Of a stretch of DNA of 64,000 nucleotides, positions 49,049-62,017 are shown piece after piece (position 1 is the stretch's first letter; each line of letters starts with the position of its first letter). The translations under genes and the position numbers were made by a program. Source of the DNA: Zanthoxylum bungeanum (taxonomy: Eukaryota; Streptophyta; Magnoliopsida; Sapindales; Rutaceae); contig SKCR01017741.1 of NCBI GenBank assembly GCA_019454045.1, forward strand, positions 1 to 64,000, written 5' to 3'. The notes under the pieces were generated by a model. The model did not search any database. It saw nothing but the letters and a program-made list of their open reading frames with translations, and was not told the DNA's origin.

Positions 49049-49639
49049 TGGAAGTTCTGCTATAGATTGTTAAAGAACAATCAACGAATTCAATGAGTTT
49101 TAATTAAACAGAAACTTATAAAAAAGAAATGCAAAATAAAACCAGTAACTTACAAAATAAAACAGAAACTTACAAATCCACAGAACTTGCAATCAACACA
49201 GAAACTTGTAATGTAAGTAACAAAAATTAATAACAAAACACTGACTTGTAAGATTGAGGCTAGCGTATTAGGCTATGTCCTATAGCAGAATTTCGCCCTT
49301 ACTCTTGTGCTCATAGTTCGTTGGACGTCTGCCCCAGGATTCAACAATATGTAGGTCGAAAATCTGCACCCGATGTTTCGACCCATGGCGAATTTACTGG
49401 ATGTTTGTTTTCAAATATCAGAAATTTATATATGGAAGATTTTGTATCTCAGAGATCATATGGATAACTATGTCTCTTATTCTGCAATACTGTTTTATAT
49501 TTATAAAAAAAATATAAATAGTTAAGTGATGAATAGGTGCAAATATTTTTCCAACATTCTGTAGAGTTGTATTCATCTGTTTTTAAAATTACAAAACTAC
49601 AAGAAACCAAAAAGAAAAACGTTTTTCTAACACAAAGAT

Positions 49640-50013
49640 ATTAATAAATCCAGGTATTACGGGATCACAATGGTTACCTCAATGGTAAAATTCTTTAACT
49701 TTAATGATTTATTCCCTCTCAAATTTAATGGATACTAAGGATGAATTGAAATGCGTGTAAATTGACACAGACATCCTCATTATCAAAAAAGAGGGGCACT
49801 ACTCCCCCCCAAAATTGTCAACCCCCTCATTCCTACTTTAAATGTCCAAACCGCCCCTCTCTTTTGATAATTAGGATGTCTTTGTCAATTTACACGTATT
49901 TCAATTCATCCTTAGTATCCATTAAATTGAGAGGGAATAAATGATTCAAGTCAAAGAATTTTACCACTGAGATAACCATTGTGATTGTGTAATATGTGGT
50001 TGTATTTACTAAT
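49640..50013. mobile_element. Foldback MITE, second copy, upstream of the TBC pseudogene
   Basis: Same element as 1820-2194, with the same arms and C-rich spacer and scattered substitutions. Confidence 0.8.
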
Positions 50014-53000
50014 TTATCGGTTAATATTCCTACTGACGTCATTAAGATAACAATTTATGTTTACGTAACTCATATAAAAATTTCTTACTATTATAATTAG
50101 TTTATTTATTTAAAAGTGGATAGTAATTTTTCGGGAAAATAAAAACTGATGCGCCACGGACCCACCCCATTGTCTTCCCTCCATCTATGTTATTATCTAT
50201 TTCCCTCATTTCCTTAGTGATGAAGCTAAATCAAATCACTCCTCTCGATCAACAATCATGCAAGAAACAGACCTACACGATCTATCCGACGATCCCTATT
50301 ACACCGCGTCTATTCAACAAGTAAGCAAATTTTTTTAATTATTACATTTACACGCGCATTCGACGATCGCTTTCTTGTTTCCTGTAAGTTTCGATCCAAT
50401 CGCATATTATACTAAAAAATAAGCAACGATGATGATCGATTTGTAATCAGAATGAAGAATATTGTTAGCTGATTTAGGATTTTTGTTTATGGTAAATACT
50501 AAATAGGGATCATCAAGCATGATAATGAGTGATAGCAGCAAGAGAAGCTCGTCAAGTGAACCGGAAGGTGCCGAACTGGTTTATTTCAAAGATAACGTCA
50601 CAATTCATCCTACTTAGTTTACATCTGAACAAATTAGCGGAAGATTAAAGCTAATTAAACAAGGATCCTCTCTCTTTATGGTAACGATTTTGCAATTTCT
50701 TAAATAAGCATTCTATCAATTCTTGTGTATCTATGATATATTTTTTTGATCTGTTATCCTTGTACTGTTTGTTTTTCTTTCCGTTTTTGATTATAGACTT
50801 GGATTCCGTAAAAAGGCCAAAACTCGACCGACAGGCTATCTGAGAGAGGTTGCTAGTTTTGGACTTTTATACAATTAGATTAACTAATTATTTGTTATGT
50901 GGTTCAGGTGTAATTATGTATTAATGTTGAATGTTATTACATTTATGGCTTTGCTTGTGTAGATAGGAATTTATATACTATAAGAGCTGTGCGGTTCACA
51001 GAAGTGCGTCAATTCACCGACATATACCGGCTTTTGGGTGGCAGTACATAATTATTGTTTTATCGTCAGGTTGTCATCTTGTTTTTAACTTTAATAATTT
51101 GTTTGTCTTGCTTTACGTGCTTATATTTGGAGTTTTTATTATTTTTTTATGTTATGCATTAAATGGACACAGTGTAAATGTGAGTGTTTTTTATTACAGG
51201 ACTTGTGTTTCCTCCTCTTTACTTCTACACTGGAGGAGTTAGGGAGTTTCTTGCTACTGTAAAGCAACACGTGTTACTTGTGAGGTTGGTAATTATTATT
51301 GTTCATACTTCCATTTTATTTTAATTTCTCATGTTTTTTATTGTGTATAATTATCTGTATGATCTTGGGATAGGACCTAGTTTCTAAATGAATCATTCTT
51401 TTTAAGTATGTTCAGAGATACATGCATGTTATTTTGCATGTGTGTGTGTCTCACTTTTCATGTGAATGAGAGATATTACACACGAGTTTCTGTTGGTTTT
51501 GGTTCAATCCATACTCCATATGGTGTGACCTAAGTGTGGCATCACATTAATGTCTGTGTCATATGAATAGCTTATATTGTAACTTTTCTTTTCTTGGCTA
51601 CTGTGTTCATTTTAAGCATGTGATGTCGTTCCTCACGAGTTTCTTACTCAGACATTATGTTTCAGGTCAGCAGAAGATGCAAATGACTTTCTTGTTAATG
51701 ATTTTGATAACCCTCTGCCGGTATGTATCAAACCAATTTACTTTTTTTGGTTGGCAGATAAATAGATATCCATCAACTATTACAATTCATTTCTCTTTTG
51801 CCATTTTTCTACATATGGGGTTGAACATTTGTGATATTGGGAATATGGCTTTAACAGTGAATTCTTGTTATTATTGAATTTATTTTTCTCCCAACAAAGG
51901 TATGTACTTTATAGCATATATCCTTTGTCTATGTTGTTTTTTCTTTGAAAATAAAATGTTATTTCCTTTTTTCATCATTTTCAAAAGTGACATGATTCAT
52001 TTAGTCATGTTGATCTGGAAATTCAAAAACTACGCTTTGTCTGATCAATGTTGTTTCTTGTTTTGTTTAGATGATTAACTCTTGATGTTCTCATTGCTTG
52101 ACACCGATAACTTTATCTTCTTTGGAGCTGCCTAGGATGGTCTCTTTTGCAAGCGGTAATTAACTCTGGTTTCAGTTGGCGACTCTCCTACAAATGTCAA
52201 CCAAGAGATGACCAATGGGGGCGTCGGCAATGAGAGTCATGATATTTCTAAATTCAGTGGAAGGCATGGGCAAAAGTTTCACGATCCTACTCGGGATATC
52301 TCAATTCAAGTATTGGAAAAATTCTCGCTTGTAACAAAATTTCCGAGGGAAACAACTTCTCAACTATTTCGTTAAAATCATATCAATGGATTTGGTGCTT
52401 TTGAGAATAAATTTGATAGCCAATCTGCCCAAGATTTTGATCACAACACATCCAATGACATGGAGAAAATTGTTGATGAAATCAGTGTTGGAGTTTTTAC
52501 GGTCCCGATGATCGAATAACAAGCATAAAAAATACATGTGACTACATCGAAGAAGTTGCGGAATACTTACATCGATCGGTTGACCGAGGCGAGAGACAAC
52601 AAAAATTGATTTTCTAGCCACTCAGCGAACGAATCAGATGAATAGTCGTAATATGTATCTGGATCATTGATGAGACCATTAATTCTTTAGCTTGTGCTGA
52701 AGCCTAGCTCAGCTGCTAACAGAACTATATCTAATCTAATTAGATTTATTATCGACCCAGAAGGCTTCTATTGCTGCCTCAGCTACAGCAATAACCCACA
52801 TTTGTTGTTTATACGGTAACCGTATCTTGCTTGGAAGATTTCCAGCTCAATGTTCCATTATTCAAACTTTATAGTACCGTTGTTACGACTTATAATCGTC
52901 TTTATCGATTAGGAAACTTGCAGTAGTGATCCCAGTCACTTCAAGTTTTCCTTCTCCATAGTTTAAGATAACATCCTTAGTTCTCTAAGATACTAACGAA

Positions 53001-56000
53001 TGTTCTTAACATCAATACAGTGACTATTACTTGGATTGGCCTGTTTGTGACTCCATATGCTCAAAGCGTATGAGACACCAGGTCGCGTGCATTTTTCAAT
53101 GTATGAGTTCTCAGAGAGTTTTAAAAACTTTTAGATCTATCCCAGTAGATCTTTATTCCTAGAATAAAGGTTGTTTCTTCCAAGAATTCTACGGAGAATT
53201 ATCTCGAAAGCAAAGTTTTCGCCGATTGTTTTATGGAATATCATTTCCAAAAAATGAGATATTATCATTATTTATAGGACTGCCACTGTCAGTGCGCTCC
53301 CACTAACCCTCTTATATACACAAGAATCATTTCGTTTTGAATTAAATCATAAACTATTATGATTACATCAAAATGATAATTCCAAGAACTATATGATTGC
53401 TTCAATCCAAACATTGATCGAATAACCTGCAAACCTTGTTTGCTAGTTTTGGTACGACAAAACCGTCAGGATGTTGTAAACATCCTCTAAAAGGTTTCCT
53501 TTTCAGGAAAGTGATTTTCCCCCGTTAAGCTGACATATTTCATGAATGAAACATGCAGGAATAGCAAGCATTATCCAAATAGATTTACCATGGCAACAAG
53601 TAAAAGGCTTCGTCGTAATCAACATAATGTTGATAATGATACTTTTCCGCTAAAAGCCTAGCTTTATACGTTGGTATGTTGCCATACATGTATGTCTTCC
53701 TTGAAGACTTATATAGTACCAATATGCACAATGCCTTGCGGTACAACAACTAGTGTCCAAACATAGTTAATATACATGGAATCCATTTCGGACATCATGG
53801 CACTTTGCCATAATCGGGAGTTGATAGCTTGTATCATTTCCTCATACGTAGTCAGTTCGTATTCCTCAATAAGACTGACATCTTTATGAGGTGAGATCAG
53901 AAACTCATACCCCAGATTGTTTTCTGACTCTCTCCGACTTACGTGGTTCTTGTCTATTCGAAGATTACTGGTATAGTTTCATCTTTGATGAACTATTTGT
54001 GTTCCATTAGGAATTGGTGCCTGGAATAGTATTACTCTGATTTTCATCGAGTTTTACTATCCTCTCACTTACCACTGCATATATGTATTCCTCTTAGGAA
54101 AATCGCAAGGTGAACAACAATTAAATTGTTCTTAGGTGAGTTGTATAAGTACTATACTTTGGTATCCCTATGATAACCTACAATTGGCACTTATCCGATT
54201 TGGCTTTTAGTTTGGTATCATCCAATCATATGCCCAGCATTCCCAAATATTCAGGAATGAGTAACCCGGTTTCTTTCATGTTCATATCTAATATGAAATC
54301 TGTCAAACAGATTTTTATGGAAACTTATTCAAAATAAGTTCTTGCACTGTTAATGCGTATCTGTTGAAGGAAATGGTAGCTCAGAGCAACTCATGATTAG
54401 CCTTATCATGTCTAACATAATTCGGTTAGTCACTGTTCGGACACATCGTCAAATTGACGTGTTCCAAGAGGAGTCATTATTGAAAGAATACTATAATCTT
54501 TCAAGTATATTAGAAACTTATTGCTTAAGTATTTTCATCATGCTATAACCGTGATGGTTTAATACTTAAGCCGATCTGTTTGTCTATTTCGTGTCGCAAA
54601 CTTAAAAAGTTTCCGATTTGTGTTCTAAAAGAAACACATAACCAAAACGCGATGTCACATCCGTAAAGGTCACGAAATATTCATATCCACCTCTAGCCTA
54701 GCTAGACATGAGCCCACTTGCTTCACTATGAACTAGGGCTATCAGATCAGTGGCACTTGCACTTTTACAAAGTAAATAGTGTTTTAGGCACTTTGCCTAA
54801 TAAACTGATTCGTAGACTTTATTTGAATGGAATCAAATTAGTCCTAATACCCACTCTTCAAAAATGCGGATATACGAGTCTTGTTTGATTGTGCCCCAGA
54901 CAACAATGCCACAGAAGTTTCTTCTGATCAAATCAGTTTGAACTATTTGTTTGTCATGTTAAATGTTTGAGATTTATTTATATTCAAAATATAAATTCTG
55001 TTAATCACATCTAATGTGTTTATCTCAGTATCATCTTTATAAAATAAAACACTTTAGTGTTCTAGAATATAAAGGTACACCCGCAGTGGGTTATACACTG
55101 ATATAGAGATAATGTTTCTAGTCAAACTAGTTATATTATAACAGTTTCAAAATTTAGGTACACACCCGAATGGTAGTTCCTAAATTAGGTATCTACGATT
55201 AAAACAACGACATTCGTCCCGTTTCCAATTCGCAGATTAATCTCAATTGATGTCAGTATCCTGCTCATAGCAGATTCTGAACATCAGTATATATTTATGT
55301 ACCACACTAAGTATCTAAAATCCAATTTTAATACTAGTAGTGAACATAATATGACAAACATATTTGAAGTCGGAGCCTTGCTCCGTCTTCAATTCCTTCA
55401 TGTCTACCTTGTCCAAACGGTAGTCACGCTTCCGCGATCCCGTTTGCCACAATTTAGGCAGACATTTTGGGATATGTCATTTATCTTCCTAGAAGATTAT
55501 AATGATATTGTCTTTGCCCTTTTTCACATTCCAGAAGCCTTTAGCCAAGCCTTGGCCTTCTAGAATATCGAAGTAAGGTGCGCCTTGCGCTACTTGCCTC
55601 ATTGCAAACTTTGACTTTGTCTCATTGAGAATAGTCATTAACTCTCCAAGAGTTATTATTGCAATTTAGTACTTCTAAGATCTAAAATAGATCTATGAAG
55701 ATCCTTCAATTTCAGTATCATACTTTAAAGATCTAATCCTTAGTTCTGATTAAGAAATTAAGGAGTCTACTGCAACAAGGTAAATGGATTAAGCACTAAA
55801 GTTATCATCACATGAATCTCTCCAAAGACCATGCTCTACTATTTGCTTAACTCCGGGCTTAGGCCTAATATGTTATTTTATCAAATAAAGTAAATTATTA
55901 TTTTCCAGGACCATCCTGAAATTTTATTCCCAATTTTGAAAAATTAAACCATTTAAATACATTTTCCCTATGATTATGTTTTAAATGTCGATCTTTCAAT

Positions 56001-58296
56001 TTTATCTTGATTATAATAGTCCAACTATTTAATCAACGATTTAGGGTACTATTTATTATAATGATTATTATAGTCCAACTATTTAATGAACTATAATTAA
56101 TTAAATCAAATATATTGATTATTATAATCCAATTATATAATCAAATATAAGTGAATAGTTTGAATACAGTCCAACTGTTTTATAAAACAACGTTTTAAAT
56201 ATTAGTCCAACTAACATTTAATTTATTTGACAAATGATATTTAATTGAGCGCGTATGGCAAGTAATTAAACGAATATTGCAAATTTAATTCTTGCCTCCC
56301 ACTATTTTTCGGCGAGCCTCTAACCCTCTGTCGAGTACTCGGGAAACCGTGTTTCCTAGTGGCGTAGGATCCCGTTAAATATCACACAATCTTGACTTTG
56401 GCCAACAAATTATATGATAATTAACTAGGTAGATCTCTAAGATCAATTGGATCCAATCCAATTCATAGATCCAGTAGGGGACATCCAAGTCCGAAACATA
56501 TATCTTATATATGCCAATATATCCAATATATTGCCTAACCTTTTTCCTCTGAATCAACTAAGCCTTGACTTTGGCACAACAAACTTAGTGATCCCAGTTA
56601 AGCGCGACCCATTGACCATGGAAAGCTTCGTAATCAATGTCGATGGACAAGAAGTGGTCTTGACTTTGGCCAACAAACCACAACTTGGACAAGACACCAA
56701 TATGGAACAAAGCCTTCGTGATTCAAACACATCCTCGACGGACAAAAGTCTTGATTTTGGCCAACAAACCAATGCCAGTCTTAGATCTTGAGTAAGAATC
56801 ACTCAATGGAAGGAAAAACGCTTAATATTATGCGAGGGTTTTTCACGTGCAAATTGGCAACCAATTTATTATCTTTGTTAAGGTCTCATCATCATACACC
56901 CTTAAACATGCATTATAAACACATAATAAAGCGCGTATAATAAAATAATAATGATATGCGGATGGATACTTAACACATTGATCCTAGATCAAATCTCTCA
57001 TTTTCCTCTCTCCCGTTAGCACATGTATTTGCTTCTACCCGTTACACTACACTTCTAAAGAAACCTCATTTACATTGAGGGGAATATGTGAGAAGAGAAT
57101 AAAAAAAATAAGGAGGTAATAAGGCTGGACACGCAGGTCCAATTAATAAATTCCAAATTTATTACAACAATTTCTAAAATTGCCCCACCCTTCTAATATC
57201 CATCTGATATACATTATTCATGCATCGCAACCATGTATTCACACAAGCATGTTATCAATCAATCTAATCAAATTAATTAATCTGATAATTAATTACCATC
57301 CAATGTTCAAACAACGATTTGATTTTGCGCGAGTCAAACTCGTTTTTGCGAATAAGTACTCAAAATACGAATTCTTGAATTAAATTAAACTACAACATTA
57401 AATCCAATTTAATATGTATTTAATACTAATCCACGATTTAATTCAAAATTAAATACTATATTTTATTAACGAACCTTTACGACTTAAATTCCAAATTTAA
57501 TCGCTACGGGTCTCAAAGCCCGATTAATGTCCAACGTTAATTTAATTAAAGTCCAATGGGCTTTTAATTAACTTCTTTAAGGCGTGGACTTTTGGTCAAC
57601 TCGGGTCAAACCCAATCAAGCCCGTTAGACCCAATTAAATAATTAAGGTCCATTAGTCGCATTTTGGCTTTATGGAAACGGTTTTGGGCCCAATTGGATC
57701 CAACCAATTTAGCCTAAACCCAACTTGGTACAACCAAGCCCAATAAGCCCATTTACAACATTCAAAAGCCCAAATCCAATTCAAGCCCAATTAATTAAAT
57801 CATAAAAGTCCAATTTCATAATCTAATTAATTTAAAGTGTATAACATAATTAATTACATAAATCAACATTTCCAAATCATCAATTTACACAACTAATCAT
57901 GCTCAATTACATCAATTAGTGTCCAACACATTTTGATCAAAAAATCAAACCCAATCATGCTCCATTAGTCTCGGCAGTATGAGGATTTTTATGTCAAATT
58001 TTAAATCCAATCCAATTGAATCCAATTAAACATTAAATCCACATTCCCAATTGTTTCCAACTCATCCAATGAATCAAAAAACAAAAAAAAAATCCAAGAC
58101 ATTAGGGCTATTATCAATTCGGCCAAGCCTCCAAAAATTGGGGAAAAATGTTCCAAACACAATTTCTTGAAATTGATCCAACCAATCTTCAATTCAACAA
58201 CATTTAAGCATACTAAATCATCCATTTTCATTAAATCATGCTCAAATACAATTTACTCAATTTTAAGCCCTAAATCAAATTTCATGCTTTTACTCC

Positions 58297-58308
58297 GCTC
58301 TGATACCA
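58297..58308 (-). other. Primer binding site of copia-B2
   Basis: gctctgatacca, the exact complement of tggtatcagagc, the initiator-tRNA-Met site used by plant copia elements. Confidence 0.88.
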
Positions 58309-58309
58309 T

Positions 58310-60299
58310 TGTGGGGTTTCTACGGTCCCAATGATCGAATAACAAGCATAAAAAATACATGTGAATACATCGAAGAAGTTACGGAATACTTACATCGATC
58401 GGTTGAGCGACGCGAGAGACAAAAAAAATTGATTTTCTGGCCACTGCAGCTCACGGCAATACACTGGTTTGTGTCCTCCATGATTCGTCCATCTTCAATC
58501 ATCCAAACTCCAAGCTTTGTCAAATGATCCCAAGCTCACGGGTGGGTTTCCCTATCACCTTCGCATGTCTCTTTGAGTGCTAGCTCTTGATATTTTTGCC
58601 ACAAAAACATCACACTTTGCTTCCCTATAACTCACGGCAGTGAGCTGTGAAAGGAGAGAGAAAATGAAGCCCATTGGGAGTGAGAAGAGAGAGGAGAAGA
58701 AGTGAGAGAGTGTTAGGTTAATAGATTTCAAAAACCAATTAAAAACATATACCAAATGTTTGTGTAAAGCTTTCCAAAAGTCAACACAAAATTTGGCTCC
58801 AAGAATATAATAACAATATATGTCATTCAAGCATTCAAAAGCTTTCCAACCACTCACATCAAGTCACATCACTCAATCAATCCAGTGACAAGTTGTCATA
58901 TCACTCAAAGTGACTAATGATTTGACGCTTGATGTGACTAGCGATTTGACGCTTGATGTGACTTGTGTGCCGTATTTGAATTCGAAATGCGAGTGCGCCC
59001 GCAAACACTCTCGGGCTCGGGTTCGAATTAATTCTAAATAAATTCGTTCGCCCGAATTAAAATCTAATTTTAATTCCGCGTCGAAATCCAATTTCGTATA
59101 ATATATCGAATATATTAATTTAATCGATTAATTCCAAATTAATCGTTATCTCTCTTTAATTAATATTTTATCCCAGATAAAATATCTCCGCAATTAATCC
59201 CAGATTAATTTTCTCTCTCATCATTAATTAATCCCAGATTAATAAAGTACGAGTCATACGTCATCGGTGAATCTTCGGGAAGCGACCCATGAGATCCCCG
59301 GATATGTTGGCAGTAAATCGGGTCGTCGGACTATCCGATCACGTAAGTACCTAGTACTACGTTTATACCGATTTACAAGACAAGGTTGGCTTCTAGCAAA
59401 GCGCCAAGCCTACCCAATTCTCCAGAAATATCCTTACAGGAACATAGTGATCTATATCAGGCGTAGTATACGTAGTATGTCGTATTTCGATCCAGTATCA
59501 GATGATCACATGCAAGGTCTGAGGCTGGTACAATGTCTGCCCCGTACGAAGCATATATCAGATTACAAGCAACTAGTCTCTTTATTATCAGATAATCATG
59601 ACCAAGTCATATTATCCCGATGGTTGCAACCCTTTAGAGAACCAGTTATGTATCTCTGTGCGATCATTATCTCCATATGACTGGAGTGATACTTCCGTCT
59701 TGACATCACACCCAACACACTACGATTCTCAATATACCCAACAGAGGCGTACACAGAACCTGTTAAAGCCCTGGACGACTAAAACCAAAGTATATTGATT
59801 GTCGCAAGTATTAGCGGTGCAAGTCTAATGTTAAGACCAAATACACCTACCCTGATTTCAGATTTCCATAGACACATAGTCATACTACCAATGGGTTTCC
59901 GAGGGGGTCTATCCAGAGCGAAACTGTTTCCCGTACCATCGAAAAAACACAACCTTCTATTACACTTGCATGAGTATCCTATACCCAAATATATGAGAAC
60001 TATGTCGTTTGTGCCCTCACAACGTGCACAAGTGTAATACTAGTCTTTTACGCATTATCGATGTCCAATCTCGATTATACTCTGACTAGGGATATTTAAT
60101 GATTTATCCTTCGTGGACTGATACTGTCTCATATCATTCTCAATCCATGAACAAATCATAAGGACCTCATATCATTTATACATCTTGGTGATCTAATCAC
60201 AAATGATAAGAGTGCAATCTCTATTGTCACATAGTTAATTTGTACAACAACACCATGATCTGTACAAATAGTGACGCTATGAGTCATAATTGTCCAACA
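58310..60299 (-). repeat. Copia-B2 5' LTR
   Basis: 1990 bases, tgtggggttt...gtccaaca. Collinear with the B1 LTRs, apart from a diverged 58440-58880 segment. Confidence 0.88.
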
Positions 60300-60920
60300 A
60301 TCAGAGTAGCCCAGATCATATGAAGGTAATATTGATTTTGGTGCTAATTGGTTGTGGTTTCTTGGATGATTGTAATTCGTTTTTGCAATTGTGCCCCAAT
60401 ATCCTAACATGGCCATTTAGCTTGTGCTTTGCCATATTAGAAGACCCTGGAAGCTATCAATTCAATTTATTTGACATATGTGCTTTTATTTATGTTTTTC
60501 AATAATTAAAATCAAATTAATACATATATATGTCATTTTCTTTTTTGCAGTTCGATAAAATAACATTAGTGTGGGGAAAACCACGACAGCCTCCCTTGGG
60601 GTCTGAAGAGGTAGGGGTTGTCTTTCCGGAAGATAAGTTCTCTGCCTAATTTTTAAATCTTTATTATAGACCATTTAAATAAGAACTTTCGGCCAGTCAT
60701 ACACTTTAAAATCTTAAAAGGTTTCATATGTTCCTGAAGTAGATTCAACATATATTTTTCTTTTGGTTGTTTTGTTCAAATGCAAGATTTAAAAAATTGA
60801 ATTGAGGTGGTGCCTCGAGACGTGCCTCCGCCGCTTGTGCGTCGCTGCCACTCAAGCCGATAATGAGAAAAAAATCGCCTCCTCACACGGCTCCGAGTCG
60901 GGGCGTCATGAGGCATGCCG

Positions 60921-61966
60921 ACAACAATAAATGTATCTTGAAATCGTTCCAAGATTGAGGCAACTTTTCTATCACAGATCCGACAGAAAACTCTACCGGT
61001 AGTACCATGCCTTCTGCCGCAAGTTCATGGATAAGAATCTGCAATTCTTCGACTTGGTTGACAATAGTCTTAGAATCCACCATTTGGTACTTTAGAAATT
61101 TCCCAACAATGAATTTCTTTGAACCAGTATATTCGATCTTATATTTATTTTCCAGGGATTCCCATAGTTCCTTGGCAGTCTTATAAGATCTGTACACATC
61201 ATACAAAGAATCATCAAGGCTATTCAGAATATAATTCCTACATAAAAACTCACTGTGTTTCCATGAATCAATTGCATTGAGTTTTTCTGCATGAATATTA
61301 TCTCCTTCTTCCACAGGGCATTCTTCCTTGACGACATGTGCAAGGTTCAATGTTGTTAGATAAAACAATATTTTCTGTTGCCATCGTTTGAAATCCAGTC
61401 ATTTGAACTTGTCTAGTTTCTCAACATGAGGCTTCACAGCATTCGCAGATTGTTCCATTGGAAGTTCTGCTATAGATTGTTAAAGAACAATCAACGAATT
61501 CAATGAGTTTTAATTAAACAGAAACTTATAAAAACGAAATGCAAAATAAAACCAGTAAGTAACAAAACAAAACAGAAACTTACAAATCCACAGAACTTGT
61601 AATCACCACATAAACTTGTAATGTAAGTAACAAAAATTAATAACAAAACACTGACTTGTAAGATTGAGGCTAGCGTATTAGGCCGTGTCCTATAGCAGAA
61701 TTTCGCCCCTACTCTTGTGCTCGTAGTTCGTCGGACGTCTGCCTCAGGATTCAACAATCTGTAGGTCGAAAATCTGCACCCGATGTTTCGACCCCTGACG
61801 AATTTACTGGATGCTTGTTTTCAAAGATCAGAAATTTATATATGAAAGATTTTGTATCTCAGAGATCATATGGATAACTATGTCTCTTATTCTGCAATAC
61901 TGTTTTATATTTATAAACAAAATATAAACAGTTAAGTGATGAATATGTGCAAACGTTTTTCCAACA
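60921..61966 (-). mobile_element. Second copy of the copia-C 5' end (gag start and LTR)
   Basis: Collinear with about 48517-49556. Minus-strand gag starts at ATG 61458 and runs to about 60925, with one in-frame TGA near 61399 and then a long open part (LATLN..-type region, [31 protein letters not shown]). It is fused at about 60921 to TBC intron 8 sequence. The LTR end ttccaaca at 61966 and the 46-base flank to gaaac match the first copy. Confidence 0.88.
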
Positions 61967-62017
61967 TTCTGTAGAGTTGTATTCTTCTGTTTTTAAAATT
62001 ACAAAACTATAAGAAAC

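Larger units (their letters stand above)
14096..49556 (-). mobile_element. Copia-C: truncated Ty1/copia element, split by the gypsy element
   Basis: Two separated pieces, 14096-15026 and 47751-49556, read on the minus strand in copia order: LTR end, gag, protease, pre-integrase, integrase. They join in frame across the gypsy insertion, with attaa duplicated at 15022-15026 and 47746-47750. The 5' LTR ends (plus-strand view) in ..ttccaaca at 49556. The leader contains repeated cagaaactta motifs. Reverse transcriptase, RNase H and the left LTR are missing, so the element ends abruptly near 14096. The gag and LTR portion recurs at 60921-61966. Confidence 0.8.
52486..60299 (-). mobile_element. Copia-B2: Ty1/copia element inserted in exon 7 of the TBC pseudogene
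   Basis: 7814 bases with perfect 5-bp duplications atcag (52481-52485, 60300-60304). Same family and orientation as copia-B1. Right (5') LTR 58310-60299, PBS 58297-58308. The left LTR is reduced to 52486-52622, because a deletion joins it directly to internal sequence equivalent to 28318 of B1. The internal region (52623-58296) is colinear with 28318-34356 and has no intact gene. RT and integrase remnants are at about 53440-53560 and 54430-54500. Confidence 0.9.
50258..60610 (+). pseudogene. Second TBC gene copy: 5'-half pseudogene, interrupted by copia-B2
   Basis: Collinear with exons 1-8 and introns of the gene at 2440-4981. Start codon ATG 50258 and exon 1 are intact, but exon 2 carries a nonsense codon (TAG, 50615-50617, CAG in copy 1), exon 4 lacks one G (gtgcgtca for gtgcggtca, near 51004), the exon 7 acceptor is destroyed (caccgataac for cacagagaac, near 52105), a further stop lies in exon 7 (cgttaa, near 52370), and exon 7 is split by copia-B2 at 52486. 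Exon 8 is at 60551-60610. Homology ends in intron 8 at about 60920, so the entire catalytic TBC domain is missing. It cannot encode a GAP. Exon 5 keeps the G lost in copy 1. Confidence 0.93.

Noticed and set aside
56447..56791. 114-residue + strand open frame in copia-B2
   Set aside because: Antisense to the element's coding direction and disrupted in copia-B1; composed partly of the recurring 19-base motif.
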